Assembly: GCA_009809945.1 (NCBI GenBank)
Contig: WTPW01000401.1
Span: 282,449-346,448, forward strand
Source of the DNA: Gigaspora margarita
Taxonomy: Eukaryota > Glomeromycota > Glomeromycetes > Diversisporales > Gigasporaceae
Reading direction: 5' to 3'
Length of the DNA stretch: 64,000 bases
Of the stretch, positions 20,205 to 33,621 are shown in pieces. Numbering within the stretch: position 1 is the first letter of the stretch; each line of letters opens with the position of its first letter. Position numbers and translations under genes: made by a program. The notes under the pieces were generated by a model that saw nothing but the letters and a program-made list of their open reading frames with translations, did not search any database and was not told the DNA's origin.

Positions 20205-20880
20205 CAATAGTGATTTTTAAGATTCTCAATTATTGGGCGAAAATTAATATTCTATCGGACAATTTTTAAAATTGTTAGATGAAGAATTGTAATGAATTGA
20301 GCATTTTAATAAATTTCAATTGTTAAATGAAAGATTGATGAGTTGGATGATTTTAAATTTTTTTATTGCTGAACGAAGAATTACAAAACTTTGCAAAAAG
20401 ATGTGACCCCATGATTGTTGTGATGTTGATCTTCTATCGGCTGTGTAAAATTCTTAAAATCGACAGAACCTTTGATTCTCATGCGGCATCATGATCTGTG
20501 AAGGTCACATCGGAGGTCAGGTGAATTTTGAAATTCTCAATTGTTGGACAAAAAATTAATAGTGGTCAAGCGATTTTAAAGTTCTCAATTTTGATCGAAA
20601 AAATATGACATTAAACGATTTTAACATTCTTAATTGTTGGATGAAGGAATATAACGTTTCACAAAAAGATATGACCTCTAATAGTAGGTTGGGCGATTTT
20701 AAAATTCTCAAATGTTGACCGAAAAAATGACGATTAAAGAAATAATAAAACTGGAAATTTCAAGAAATCTTAATTGTTGGGTGACAAACTAATATAAGTC
20801 GAGCGATTTTTAAAATTCTCAATCGTTGAACGAAAAATTATGGGGTCGGTCGATTTGTTTAAAATTTACAATCAATAAAA
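20205..20880. repeat. degenerate tandem repeat, about 60-75 bp
   Basis: Eight or so diverged copies of a unit containing GCGATTTTAAAATTCTCAA followed by TTGTTGGACGAAAAATTAAT. Confidence 0.6.
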
Positions 20881-21120
20881 GGAAAAAATTTTTCAAGTGA
20901 CTTTTTAGTATCGAAAATTTGACAATAACAATATTTGTTATTAGCTGTTTTGTTTTTCGCTTCCTTATCGTTACTTGACATTGTCTCATTTTTAGTAAAA
21001 AGGTCGTGACTTGAAATATTTTGGAAATTAATTAAAAAAAAAAACAGCCATCAACCATATTTTTTAATTTATGAAATTTTAAACGATCTATATTTTCGAA
21101 CTACTCTTTTGTTTATAATA

Positions 21121-22201
21121 CAGTTGATTCTCTCAAAACCGAGAACCTGCTATAATCGGTCAAAAATTGATCCATCAAGTTTGTACTATAAGCAATTTCC
21201 GATAGCCTGTCTCGATATTCCTAATATTCCAATTTCCTATTTTCTAAATAAGATTTCTGTTCATTTTGACACATCGCAGATTCAAATGAGCCCATTCTGG
21301 GTTTATTTGCACCAAACTTGGTACAAATAATCTATTCGGGTTCATTTTGAGTCCGAATTTTGTTCAATGAGTCCATTCTTGGTTCATTTGAAACCCAACA
21401 CGGTTTCAAATGTCCCACTCAGGTTATTTAAACCAAATTCTGGTTCAAATGAATCAACCCGGGTTCAAATGAGTCAACCCGGGTTGATTCATTTGAATCC
21501 AATCCGGTTCATATGAGTCAAACCTAGGATCATTTGTACCCAATTCAATTTAAAAAATCTGGTTCGTTTATAATGACCAATCAATTGATGTTGTTAGAGT
21601 CGGAATTGGATATCGGTCAGAACCACGTGACGTCGATTTTGCCGGAGTTCCCATGAAGGTACCGTGATCACCACTGATCACCCAGTAGAAAACTGGTTCT
21701 GCGCACAGCCCACCGATTGAATGAAATCGACTAAATCGGGAAGGACATTAAATGCAAGATCGAAGAAGATTCGATATGGCGTGATTTTGCCATTCGATAA
21801 AGAAAAATTGTGGGATAGAAGATAAAAATTAGGAATCCCATTAGAAGTAAAATAGTATAAAATGAACGAGAAATGTATTATTGAGCGGTATGAAGTGTGT
21901 CGTTACTTGTCCTGTAAATAAAGATTAGAAACTGATCTTGGTTTCTTTGTCCCTCATTAAATAAAATAAACTGTCCCGTGTACTCACCTTATACCCGATA
22001 AGCCTTTGCCTTGCCAAATCGTACCGCCTCTCACATTGGGTATATTGTGAGGTGTTTCTTTTGTCTTGGTGGTTGGTGGTTGTCTGTCCCGTGATGCTGG
22101 CCTGGATTTCAGCCTCTAACAATGTTTATCAAACCCGATAACCTTTTAAAACCGATACAAAACTTGTCCATCATGCATACCGATTTTAGGAGGGTCGACT
22201 G
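21121..22201. mobile_element. pogo/Tc1-like TIR element, non-autonomous
   Basis: Ends are CAGTTGATTCTCTCAAAACC and, reversed, CAGTCGACCCTCCTAAAATC. TA flanks both sides (21119-21120, 22202-22203). The last 93 bp are duplicated in tandem just outside (22238-22330). No transposase ORF remains. The interior carries GGTTCATTTGA-type repeats (21260-21550) and a solo LTR. Confidence 0.65.
21592..22121 (+). mobile_element. solo LTR (530 bp)
   Basis: It begins TGTTAGAG and ends CTCTAACA, with ATGT on both sides (21588-21591 and 22122-22125). Inside are a TATAAAA box (about 21857) and an AATAAA signal (about 21916), the normal U3-R-U5 order on the plus strand. No internal region follows, so this is a recombined LTR nested in the pogo-like element. 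Confidence 0.7.
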
Positions 22202-22330
22202 TATTGCCTAAAAATTTTCGAAATGAAAAATTTAAACCTCTTAAAACCGATACAAAACTTGTCCACCATGCATACTGATTTTAGGAGGGTCGACTGTATT
22301 GCCTAAAAATTTCGAAATGAAAAATTTATA

Positions 22331-23395
22331 CACGTTTATTTTAAAATAAAAATTTATTCAGTGTTTAGAGATACCTTTTATTCCCGAAATAATCCACATA
22401 GTGCAGCCGTTTCGAAATGTTCGCAACAAATGAAAGGTTTATTGAACGGGTTTTAGGGACGTTAACCATAAAAGGAAGTTTCGTGAACAAAAAAACTACA
22501 GTCGTACAAAAGATTAAATAGATTGTTAGTAAAGGGTGACGCACGGGTTGTTACGGCAGACCCATACGTTAGTATTATATAGTTATTATATCAAATATGG
22601 ATATGTGTAAGTAAGTTGCAACGAGTTCATATTCAACCACGTGGCCGAAGGCCGCATGATTTAAATATGATCTGTATTTAGGATGTAAATACAGGTCGAT
22701 CGGATCAAACTTCATAGCAATCGAGAGTAGAACGCCGGGTCTGTGAATAGCTGCCGTAAGTTTAAGTCACGCTCCGCTATAGATGGGCAAGGTAATAATG
22801 TAACAGGTAAGTATTACTTGTTTTTTTTACCCAATATTTACACTTATGATTATTACCGATTATTGCTTATGATGAATGATTATTACAATTTCGATTTCAA
22901 ATGTAACTAAAAAATTTTGTTGATCCGATTGATTTTTGCACACATCATTATTCATACTTAATATTACGTAAAAAAAATTATAAGAAAAAATCAAAAAATA
23001 ATAATAATATGTTACTAACTTTTCAACATTTTTTCGGAATAATATTTAGGGGACCGGGCTAACTATTCAAAATTTGAGATTTTATATAATTACGTATTAA
23101 TAAAGCGATAATCGTACACCAATTTTGGACTCCGAACAATACATATAGAGATTATATTGGAATTTTGGTTAAGATTCTTTTTTTTTTTTTTTACAAAGTT
23201 TTATATTTGAAAAGTGTTTATTAGTCAAAAGGTTATATTTAAAAGTGGATAAAAACCTTCAATGTTATATAAACAAAATAAAGTTTATATTTAGAATTTG
23301 GATAACAAAATAAGTAAAATAAAATAAAAAGGAAAAATGTGCTTGTCACCAGTGGTGATATTTCCTGGTTCCAGATTAAAGGGTTAGTTGCCAAT

Positions 23396-23433
<38 letters not shown>

Positions 23434-23662
23434 TCTAAATCTACTTTTATTGTTTTTGATGTTTTTATTTTGTTTTCTTTTTTGCTTGTTAGAGAACTAG
23501 AATCTTGCTGCTTGAAAGATAAGTATTTTTTTTGTTTGCTGTTTTCTTTTTTTTCCTTTGACCACCAATACTAAATTTCTTATTTTTGTAGGGTTGTTCC
23601 TGAAATACTGGTAGTTGAGATTAGAACTTGGACCTTGAAATATGTATTTTTTTTGCTGTTTG
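22331..23662. other. AT-rich intergenic DNA
   Basis: No gene is seen. It includes a long poly-T tract at about 23400-23430 and the short hairpin GGCCGAAGGCC near 22643. Confidence 0.4.
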
Positions 23663-24072
23663 TAGGGATAGCAAATGTTTTAAATAAGGTGTTTTAAAAC
23701 ATTTGGATTTTTAAATAAAACAAAAACAATAAAAAACAATATTTATTTATGAACTAATTTTAATATAGAATTTTGATCACAATAACTACAATTAGATCAC
23801 AATAACTACAATTAGATCACTCTAAAATGCACTCTTTATAAGTATATACTTGCTTTTATACATTCTCAAATTCTGGCCCAAATATATTTTATAAATATAT
23901 TTTTTTATTATTTGCTAAAAGTTTGTTTCTAAAATGTAGCTCTAGGAACATCCACTTAAAAAGGCTTAACTATATCAGTATTTAATAAAAAACAAAAAAA
24001 ATGGGTTAAACCGTGTTTTAAAACATGTTTTAAATTACAAAAAAAATAATACCATATATTTTGCCATCTCTA
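23663..24072. mobile_element. hAT-like MITE
   Basis: Ends are TAGGGATAGCAAAT and, reversed, TAGAGATGGCAAAA. Internal inverted TGTTTTAAAACAT blocks lie near both ends. The 8-bp flanks (GCTGTTTG and GTTTTTTG) match imperfectly. A 19-bp unit (GATCACAATAACTACAATT) is tandemly duplicated at about 23777. Confidence 0.5.
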
Positions 24073-25325
24073 GTTTTTTGCCTTTTTTTGTTTTTCTTTT
24101 TTGAACTAATTTTTTGTTTCTTTCTTGTAGGTTTGTTTTGCTAGAAACCAGATAGTAGTGTTAGTGAACTACTATAGTATGTATCATAGTATGTAGTTTG
24201 TACTTTTATTATTTTGTTACTATTATTTGTGGAGATTTCAAGCTTCAATCCTTTGGAATTATCATTGATAATTTCATGCTTACTATTTTAGTAATATTAT
24301 TTGTAGAGATTATGGGTTTCCATTGTTTTGGTGTTGTTATTTGTAAAGACTTCATTCTTGGTAATTTTAGCTTTTGCTTTTGAGGTGTTTTTTTGATATT
24401 CTTCTTTGTAAGTAAGTTTTGCTAGTGTTTACTTGAGTTTCTTTTGTCATATAATGTTTTTTTATTCTTTAACAATTTCTGGTATTATAATAATTATTAA
24501 AGCCTTTACAAGTATGATTATACTATTTTAAAGTTTTATTGTTGAAGCCTTTGTTAGTAGGTCTTGTTGCTTTGGCTTCATTTTTCTTTAGGTTTCAGGT
24601 TTTTTTTCTTGAATATAAGTAAAGTAAAGTCAGTAAGAACTCTAGAAAAGGTTAATAGTAATTCTGATGTGTAAGTTAATTGTCAAATTTGAGTATATAT
24701 TTGTTTTTTTTTTGTTAAATCAAATTGATACTGGTTATATGGATCTATAATATTATAATATTTTAATTAGTTATTTTTTAATAAATTAAATATATAGTAT
24801 TAATTAAGTATACATTTATTGATTAACTTTACAAATTTTGGGTTAAGTTGATTTTCCAAAATGAGATCTAATTGGCCTTCAAGATAGAACCATTCTGATT
24901 GCTCTAATATTGTAAATTATTATGCACGTAATTTAAAAATATTTTTATATATTTTATATTTTTTTTTAGTGCTTGAGTAAACTATCTCTTCTATTAACCT
25001 ACAAAGTATGTTAAGTATAACTTGAAGTTTTTGTGCTATACTATAAGAATATTAGTTAAATTATTCTAAATTATTGATCTTCATATTATACTTTATATAC
25101 AAAAGTTATAAGTAATTAACTATTACTATATTGAACAAATCTTGTTTGTTGCACAAAAAGGCTAAAAATTTTTTGATTTTTGTTGTAAGAGTTTTTAGGA
25201 TACAATAATAGATTTATATAGATACAATTTATAATATAATGTATAGAACAATTTATAAATATTTAAAGATCTCTTCAATAGAATAAGAGTATATAGTACT
25301 ATAAAACATTCAAGTTTTTTAAATA
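24073..25325. other. AT-rich intergenic DNA
   Basis: No gene or clear repeat structure is seen. Short T-rich open frames have no coding character. Confidence 0.4.
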
Positions 25326-26408
25326 CAATGGCCTACTATATTATTACAGACACTTTTTGAAATTTTATATTGAGCTAAATAAATAAGTTATAAAGCTAAA
25401 AATTATATAGAATATTATTTGAATCTAAAGCTTTTAAATAAAAAAAAAATTATAAAATTCTATGCAGTACCTTTTGAAATAATTAAGTTTAAAATTTTTT
25501 TTAGATTGTTTCATTTGTACGATTTACTAGATTTTAATATAGGTTTAATATAAATATGAATTTTAATTTTTACATATATTAAAACTTTTTTTTTATTAAT
25601 AAACTAGAATTTTTTTTAATAAAGTCATTTAGCATGACAAATTGTACATATTTTGAAAATTTTATAATTTTTTAAAAAATATTTAGATATTTACTATATA
25701 TAGTAATAAAATTACTATATTTGGGGTTGTATAAAGCGGGGCAATTTCACGTGATCACAACCAATCAAATTACAGAATTTTGAGATTGCCAGCGAAGCAA
25801 AAAACGAAAAACCTAAAAAATAAAAAAACAATAGATTAACCTACCTCAGATAGGTTAAGTAAAAATATCGGGAAGGCAATTTTGCTTATATATAACTATC
25901 TAAAACCCTAACCCTAAAATAAGAAGACACTAACCCTAAAGTTAATCAAAAAAATTATTAAGAAATATGAATTGCCCCCGCTTTAGACGTCCACTATATT
26001 TGGTAATTTGTTAATTTTATTTTAATAATTTAACATTAATTTAAATAATAATATTTTGCCTAAAATTTTTTAAAAGTTTTTAAAAATTTAGAAGTATATA
26101 CAATTTATTACACTGAACAAATTTTACATAATAATTATATATAGTTTACTTAATAAAAAAAATTTTTTAATATACAGTAATTATGATAACTAATTTTTTA
26201 AAATTACTAATTTCGTACAAGTGTAACATTACTCAAAATTGTGTAACTTTAATTAACTTAAAAACTACTGCATAGAATTTTGCAAACTTTTTTTATTTAA
26301 AAATTTTAGATTTAAAGAATAGTTTGTATAATTTTTAGATTTATATCTTATTTATTTAGCTCAATATAAAATTTTAAAAAGTGTCCGTAATAATATGGTA
26401 GGCCACTG
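25326..26408. mobile_element. Tc1/mariner-like palindromic element
   Basis: Arms of about 400 bp are inverted copies. The ends read CAATGGCCTACTATATTATT and, reversed, CAGTGGCCTACCATATTATT, each flanked by TA (25324-25325, 26409-26410). No transposase is seen. A second element (25725-25992) sits between the arms. Confidence 0.7.
25725..25992. mobile_element. Mutator-like MITE nested in the palindrome
   Basis: Inverted ends are GGTTGTATAAAGCGGGGCAA and GGACGTCTAAAGCGGGGGCA. A perfect 11-bp target duplication ACTATATTTGG lies at 25714-25724 and 25993-26003. Length 268 bp, no ORF. The duplication size fits Mutator-like transposition. Confidence 0.7.
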
Positions 26409-26589
26409 TAAAGAATCGAATATAAAGATTTTTAGTGTTTTTAAATAATAAAGGATTATAGCTTATACATAATATTGTTTAAAATAATCTAATTTAATAA
26501 AGTTATATTTCTCTATATATAATAATATTTAGCAATATTATTTTTAATTAGATTTTTTATTTGATTCTATGGATATATAAGAGTAAAAA

Positions 26590-27225
26590 AAAAAAATTAA
26601 TCAAATTTGGTTAGGTGCTTACCAATATCTTTATTCAAATTTATAAAAATTTTTTATGATTATTTTTGATAGATATTGAATATTTCCAAAGCTTATAATG
26701 AAGATATCTTGACAACTACCCAACCAGATTCAATAAATTTTTTGATTTTACAAATTTGTAGAATCAAAATAAAAAAATTCATTGAATTTGGTTAGGTAAT
26801 TACCAAGATATCTTTGTTCAAATTTATAAAAATTTTTCACAATTATTATTTTGAAAAGCATTTTGAACATTTCCAAAACTTTGAATGAAGATATATTAAC
26901 ATCCAACTAATAAATTCTAATAAATTCAATAAAATTTTTCAAAAAGAATTCTACAAATCCGTAGAATCAAAATAAAAAAATTTATTAGGTATTTATTGAG
27001 ATATTTTTACTCAAAATTTTTAAAAAAATTAGTGCAACTTTATTTATAGAGTTTTTATTGTTTCCTAACTTTGAATGAATGAAGACATCTCGACGACCAC
27101 CTGACCAAATTCGATGAAGCATTTTTTATTTGAATTCAATAAATCCTTAGAATTCAGTAAAAAAATTTCATCAATTTAGTCAGGCGGTTGTCGAGATATC
27201 TTCAAAGTTTTAAAAATTTTATTTT
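26590..27225. repeat. tandem array of about 190-bp palindromic units
   Basis: About 3.5 diverged units. Each has one arm with AATTTGGTTAGGTaattACC..GATATCTTT and an opposing arm with AATGAAGATATCTTGAC..CCCAACCAGATT. Confidence 0.6.
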
Positions 27226-27369
27226 TACCGAGGTATGAATACTAGCCCCTTCCAAGAATAAATCTCATTGGTCAACCTTAGTCACATGATTAATGAAGTT
27301 CATACTGTATTGTGATTGGCTTGTTTAATTTCCGTGGACGGTTAACCGAGAGGGGATGACGTTACCTAA

Positions 27370-28562
27370 TTATCAACTTTAAATACTAAATCAAGTAAGT
27401 ATTTGTTGAGTAACCAATACGATTATTAATAAAATTTCGTTATATTTCGCAAAGATTATTAATGATCATATCATCGTACTATGTTTATAATTGGACACTC
27501 TATGATATCGATTGTCTCGATTAAAGTTCCGCATTTCATTGTGCAAAATTTTTTTATATTTCTGCTTTTCACTTGGTAACGCTCATATGTTATAGCCTCG
27601 AATATAATTCTACAAATGCTTTAATAATTGCGGATTTTACTTAACATTTTCTTGATTTTATTTCCCATATGAATTTATCAATCGCGTGTAACATTTATAA
27701 CAAGTTTTCTCTTTTAAATATCTTCATAAATTTCAAGTTTAAATAAATCCTTATACTAATAATAATATATATACTCTTACCTCTTGTTTATATAAATACG
27801 TTTAAGTAATGGTAGTTCATACACGTTTTGCTTTTAAAAAGATGTAAATTTAACTTTTAGTTTATTGAACTGTTATCATAACAGGCGACATATATATTTC
27901 TAAGAACTTCAAGTTAGCAATTTACTTTAATAGGTAACAAGTGAGGTCTGAAGTAGAGTTAATACCTCTATCCGGATATATAAATCCGGATAGAGGTGTT
28001 AACTCTAGTCTGAAGAATCAGATAAATAAGAAACCATTGTCCTTTTTTCTTTTTTTACCAACGATAACAACATTGTCGACTCTACCGTGAACAATGCCGT
28101 TAATCTAGGTAATTATTAATCCTGATGTCTCCAATCAACATTGATTGTGTCCGATTTGATTACCACAAGAAGATTATGAACGTGATAACTTGGCAATTTA
28201 AACTAATATCGGGTGTCCTATGACTTAAACTCTAATCATGCCTTAAAATCAAATACAATAAACACTATCTACCACTACCAAATCATTTCCTCTCCTAAAA
28301 GCTTGAATTATTCAAATACTCTATCGATTATATTACAACCTTTAAGTAATCAAAATTTTGTTGACATATAAATTTAAAAAAAAAAGAGATTTTTGAATAC
28401 ATATTATTTTAAGATCCTTAATAATTTCAGTAAAAAAAAATAAGTTTAATATAAATAATCAAGAATTTCATATTGATCTAATCTATTTGATATTTCTTGT
28501 GTTGACTGTTATACATATGATTCGAATGTTTTGGTGATTCAATGATAGGTTTAATTTTACCT
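27370..28562 (-). pseudogene. gutted duplicate of the Sel1-kinase downstream region with kinase-tail remnant
   Basis: 27370-28440 aligns along its length with 31720-33600, the flank downstream of gene 2. At 28450-28562 the minus strand encodes IESPKHSNHMY and a degraded stretch equal to the last residues of the kinases in genes 1 and 2, with frame damage. The rest of the gene is absent and is replaced by repeat sequence from 28563. Confidence 0.65.
27954..28007. mobile_element. 54-bp micro-MITE (hAT-like)
   Basis: An almost perfect hairpin starting TAGAGTTAATACC and ending GGTGTTAACTCTA, with arms of about 24 bp. It is flanked by the 8-bp duplication GTCTGAAG (27946-27953 and 28008-28015). 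The homologous flank of gene 2 (near 32520) lacks it. Confidence 0.7.
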
Positions 28563-29860
28563 AGCAGCTAGTGAGTAGATCCGGATACTTAAAAGGATAT
28601 AGGATACCATCCAGATTAAAAATTCATATATCCGGATATTAACATTTATAGCTGTTTTCATTATTTTGGGACATCAGAAAAATTTTTTACAACTGTTTTC
28701 ATAAATTTTGGAACAACTGAGAAAATTGCTATGACCGAATCGATAAGTTACCGAGTCGGAATCAATAAATAACCGACTTTACCAAGCTCAGAAACTTATC
28801 AATTCGGTCATCAGCAATTTTTCAGTTGTTCCAGATTTTTGAAATATTTCTACCCTCTCTTACAGGTGTTCTCAAAACTCTGGAATAAATTAATGATTTT
28901 CTCGTTATACGAAACTTTTTGATTTCTTCCTGTAAATTACCTAAATTCAAAAATTACATCACTGTCTCTGGAACTCAAAGTTTGAAGATAGTGATATAGT
29001 TTCCAAAGTATTAGATAATTTACAAAACGAAATCGAAAAAACTTCGGGTAAATCCTCCCTATAAAAAATTATATTCAGATTTTGTTCGGATAAAAATGTG
29101 CATTTTATAATGAAAACCTATATAAAACTCTTATAATTTCCTGAATTTTTTAAATTTCCTGAATATTTCTGATTTCCTGGTCATAATTTTTTTTTTTTTT
29201 TTTTGATATAAAATCATAACCAGAAATCGGAAATATTCAGGAAATTATAATAATTTTCATTACGAAAAATGCTCATTTATAAAAATAATAATCTGAACAA
29301 AATCTGAATATGATTTTTAATTTTTTTTATAGGTTTCAGAATTTACAAGAACAGCTGTAATTTATTCAATACTACCGTAAAGGGTCATAAACTAGATCCC
29401 CTCCGCGAATTAGACTCGTGTATGAACCACAGGATCTTTATTAAATAAATCAAAGGTTTCAAAAGTCTAGCCTACTTACTATAAATGCAAAGTGTATGCA
29501 TTTTAGAATTTACCTTGCCACAATAGAAACGCTCAACTGCAGTAAACCGGATCCTGTATATGACCTTTTATTGTACATCAGTTTTCATAAATTCTGGGCG
29601 TTTGAAAAAATTTCCCAATGCCAAATTGATGAGTTACAGAATAAGTAACTATCATCGGTCGAAATCAAAAATTAATCAATTCTGTCTTCGACAACCGTTT
29701 ATTTCATTTGTCCCAAAATTTGTGTAATCCAATAGATAAAATCTGGATGCCAATCCGAATATCCGAATTTATTATATATCAGATATGTAATCCGGTTCAT
29801 AATTTATCCGAATATTATCCGGATTTCCGGACCGTCCCGAATGCCCCGATTTTGTAGATC
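28563..29860. mobile_element. TIR-like repeat inserted in the duplicate
   Basis: Its ends carry inverted ATCCGGATA words (28578 onward, and about 29740-29845 reversed). An internal palindrome at 29060-29330 (GAAATATTCAGGAAATTATA and its complement) surrounds a poly-T run. Exact ends and family are not clear. Confidence 0.4.
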
Positions 29861-31715
29861 GTTACACAATCGATTTTCTGTGAATTCGCAACCCCTCAGA
29901 AGTTATAATAATCATTAAATTCTGACCGTTAGATTGTGAGAGATCGGAAATTTTCGAAAGCATTTTTTTAATGTAATTTTTTCAAATTTCGAAATTTTTT
30001 GGATATAGGCTTTTAAATTTTTAAACATGTGATTTCTGCCAATATTCGAAATAAATCGAAATTTTACCTTTTTAAACATGTGATTTCTGCCAATATTCGA
30101 AATAAATCGAAATTTTACCTAAGTCGATCGAAATTTTTACCTAAATCGATCGAAATTTTTACTTTTAATCGAAATAATATTTCTGTGTCCCTACAGTAAA
30201 ATAACAAGGTCTAAGGTCTGGTGACGTATTCCCTTTACATTGTGTTTTGTGCAGAGATCTATATAACCAGTTTAATTTTGGAAAACTTTGCATGTCTGTT
30301 TAAACACTGAATTTTTTATACTATTACACTTTATCATCCAACTCATGGTTAAAAATGATGAGAATTGCAAAAATTTCAATTTTTATAGTAGTCCCTAAAA
30401 ATGTTTTTTATATTATTAGTAAGACGAAACTATTACGAAAATGCGAAGCATCGAAACCTTGCAAAACGTTGAAATCCTGGAAAGAAAAACGGCGAAACCC
30501 TGGCACAAGATATACGAAGTTACTGTATCTCACAAAAGAGTCCATTCCGTAATCTCTAATAATTATTCCTGACGAAACTATTCCTCAATGACGAAATGGT
30601 TTCGTCAACATACTTGTTTGTCGCGATTGACGAAACTCAAAAACCTTGACGAATTAAAACACAGTTAACTCTTTTTCAAATAGCTTCTTTGTAACTGCCC
30701 TTGGATGTCGAAAGTTAAAGTTTTTCAAAATTATAATTCAAAGTTTCACTCGTCAATATGAAAACCCAGTAAATTTAATTGATAGTGAACAGTTTTTTTG
30801 CAAAATCATGAAGCTCTTGACGATTCCGCTAATCAAATGAGATTTTCTTTCAACAAGCTACCTTATAATAAGCTATAGATGTACTAAACCTTTAATTATT
30901 TTTTAAATTAATGTTATTCATTGTAACAAAATTTATTTTATTAGTCCCCCTCGTCAGCCAATCGGGAACTTCCGGGAGGTAAGGCCTTCTTCAGGTAATC
31001 TCGGGTAGGTGTGTCGATATAAAAAAATTGAAAAATGAGTAGAATATTATGAAAGAAAGAAAATAGTGATATTCATATGCTTCATCAATCGTTACCGGTC
31101 TCATTATTCGTCATAGGTTTCGCCATTTCTAATTCGTCATCCAGAACGAATGAGAAATCACTCGCAGATATCATTATCTACAGGTCATTCTTATTGAATT
31201 AAAACTATACAAATAATAAACAATTTTATCTTTAAATATATAAATTGCTATCAAATGCTGATATTAATGATAAGCTATGAGTTTGGCGCATTCTGGCGAT
31301 TTCCCCAGCATAACCATTAAAAACCATGGATACATGATGACTGAAGAATGCTTTCATGTTAAAATTAGCGTTTAGAATAAGGTTAGGGACTATCTGATTA
31401 TTTAGTAAAATGTTAAGAAAATTTTGTTAGTGCAGTTAAAGCATTTTCTTATTTAATGTCTAGGAGATAGGTGATGTTTTTCGAAACGAATATTTGCTTT
31501 GCATTATGATTAACTATAGGTTATTTCTGTCTAATATCACGTGTCCGTGTTTTTTTTGTTGACTTTGCTAGGATTCACTCGATCAAAGGACAGACAATTT
31601 TTGCAACGAATGCTAGCTTCTTGAAAGATGACAGTCACAACCCATATTCCTGCTAAAAACAGAATATGTAGGTTTGATCATTTAAAAATTTACAAATTGT
31701 TCTAAATACAGTATT
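29861..31715. other. intergenic DNA with small tandem repeats
   Basis: A unit of about 53 bp (AACATGTGATTTCTGCCAAT...) is duplicated at 30012-30119. 30560-30660 is rich in GACGAAAC words. No convincing gene is seen. Confidence 0.4.
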
Positions 31716-33621
31716 CCCTCGATAAGTACTAAATCAAGTAAATAGTTGTTAAACAATCAAAACGATTATCAATTAAATTGTGCTAACATTTTGCAAAGAT
31801 TATTAGTGATCATATCACCGCATTATGTTTTATTTAGACACTCTATAATATCGATTATTTGGTTAAAATCCTTCACTTCGCTGTGTAAAAATTTTTTTAT
31901 ATTTCTGGTTTTCACATGGTAACATTCATATGGGAATGTCAGTAGAAGCTAAGCAAATCATTTTTTTTTAAAATTTAGTTTAAAATATCTTAACAACTTT
32001 TAAACCAATAATGATAAAAAATTTTTTATTTTAATCTATTACTATATAGAATTAAATAAATAAAAATTATCAAGTTTGGTTTAATAATTTTTAAGATATT
32101 TTAGTCTAAAGTATAAAAAAAATTTACTTAGAAACAATTTTTCTTGGTTTCTAACGACACCCTCATTGTTGTTGCTTCGAGTATAATTCTTACAAATGCT
32201 TTAATAATTACAAATTTTACTTAACAATTTTTGCATTTTTTTGATTTTATTTCCCATATGAATTTATCAATCGCACGTAACATCGATAACAAGTATTCTC
32301 TTTTAAATATTTTCATAAACTTCAAGTTTAAATAAATCCTTCTATGTACTAATAATAATATACTCTTATCTCTTGTTTATATAAATACGTTTAAGTAATT
32401 TTAGTTCATACACGCTTTGCTTTTAAAAAATAAACTTTTAGTTTATTGAACTACTAACATAACAGGAGATATAATTCTAATAGGTTCAAGTTAGCAGTTT
32501 ACTCTAATAGGCCACAAGGGTGGTTTTAATAAAATCAGATGAATAAGAATCTATTGTTTTTTTTCTCCAATGATAGCAAAGTTGTCAATCCTATTGTGGA
32601 CTAGGGAAGAAAAAAAAAACGGGCTAACCAGTTTTTTAGATTTTTTTAAAACATTTTAAAAAACTTTTAAAATATTGGTGCTGAGACTAAAATTTAGTTA
32701 GGACTAAAATGCCGATTCATCAAGTTTCGTAGAGATATCTTTTAAAAAAATTATCTACTTTATAAACTTTCGTTAATTATATAATTACAAGAAGCGCATA
32801 ATTGCTTAATTCAAATTTAATTATTTCATATATATATATATTTATTTTTTTTAATTTTATTTATTTATTTATTTTTTAACTTCGTACGCTCTTCCAAATT
32901 TAATGCATAATTATAAATTTAATTGTCGTCATCTCCGAACCAACCATCAATCTCGATTCCTTTTCGAATTCCCAAATTCTATATACTATAAAAAATTTTT
33001 TTACCCGTACATTATCTAGACGTGCACGATGTTACATTTTTGACGAAGTGTAGTTCGACCAAGTTTGTCAGTTTCCGTAACTTTTGTAAAGTTCAAGCGA
33101 ATTTCTTTTAATGGAGGCCTCCACGGAACATGACTATTTATAATTTTATATTTTAAAAAGAGATAACGATAAAGTTGTATTTTGACGAAATTAGTAAAAT
33201 AAATGCATATATTATCCTACGTATTATGATTATGTCAGAATGTATTGAATCATTTAGAACCATTTTTAAATCAAACGATCATGTTTTTTAACATTACGTC
33301 TTAGTTCTGATGTTTCCAATCAACATTCATATTTATTGATTATGTCCGATTTGATTACCACCAAGAAGCTTATGAACGTGATAACTTGGCAATTTAAACC
33401 AATATCTAACGTCCTATGACTTAGATCCTTAAAATCAAATATATAATACTATCTACCAAAATCATTTCCTCTCCTAACAACTTAAATTATCAATTACTCA
33501 ATCAATTATATTTACAACCTTTAAATCATCAAAATTTTGTTAATATATAAAAGCAAATGAAGACTTTTGAATAAATATTATTTTAAGATCATTAATAATT
33601 TAGTAAAAAAAAAAAGTAATT
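31716..33621. repeat. downstream flank of gene 2, duplicate of 27.4-28.4 kb
   Basis: Long collinear similarity to 27370-28440, for example CCCATATGAATTTATCAATC and CTTGTTTATATAAATACGTT. It is interrupted by a MITE at 31932 and by about 700 bp near 32.6-33.3 kb that is absent from the other copy. Confidence 0.65.
31932..32164. mobile_element. MITE, diverged copy of 13975-14220
   Basis: Inverted ends are GGGAATGTCAGTAGAAGC and, reversed, GAGGGTGTCGTTAGAAACC. The interior has the same AATAATTTTTATTTAATT palindrome style. The homologous site at about 27583 is empty, which proves insertion after the duplication. Confidence 0.65.

Noticed and set aside
21925..22122. Small minus-strand ORF
   Set aside because: It lies within the solo LTR and shows no protein family.
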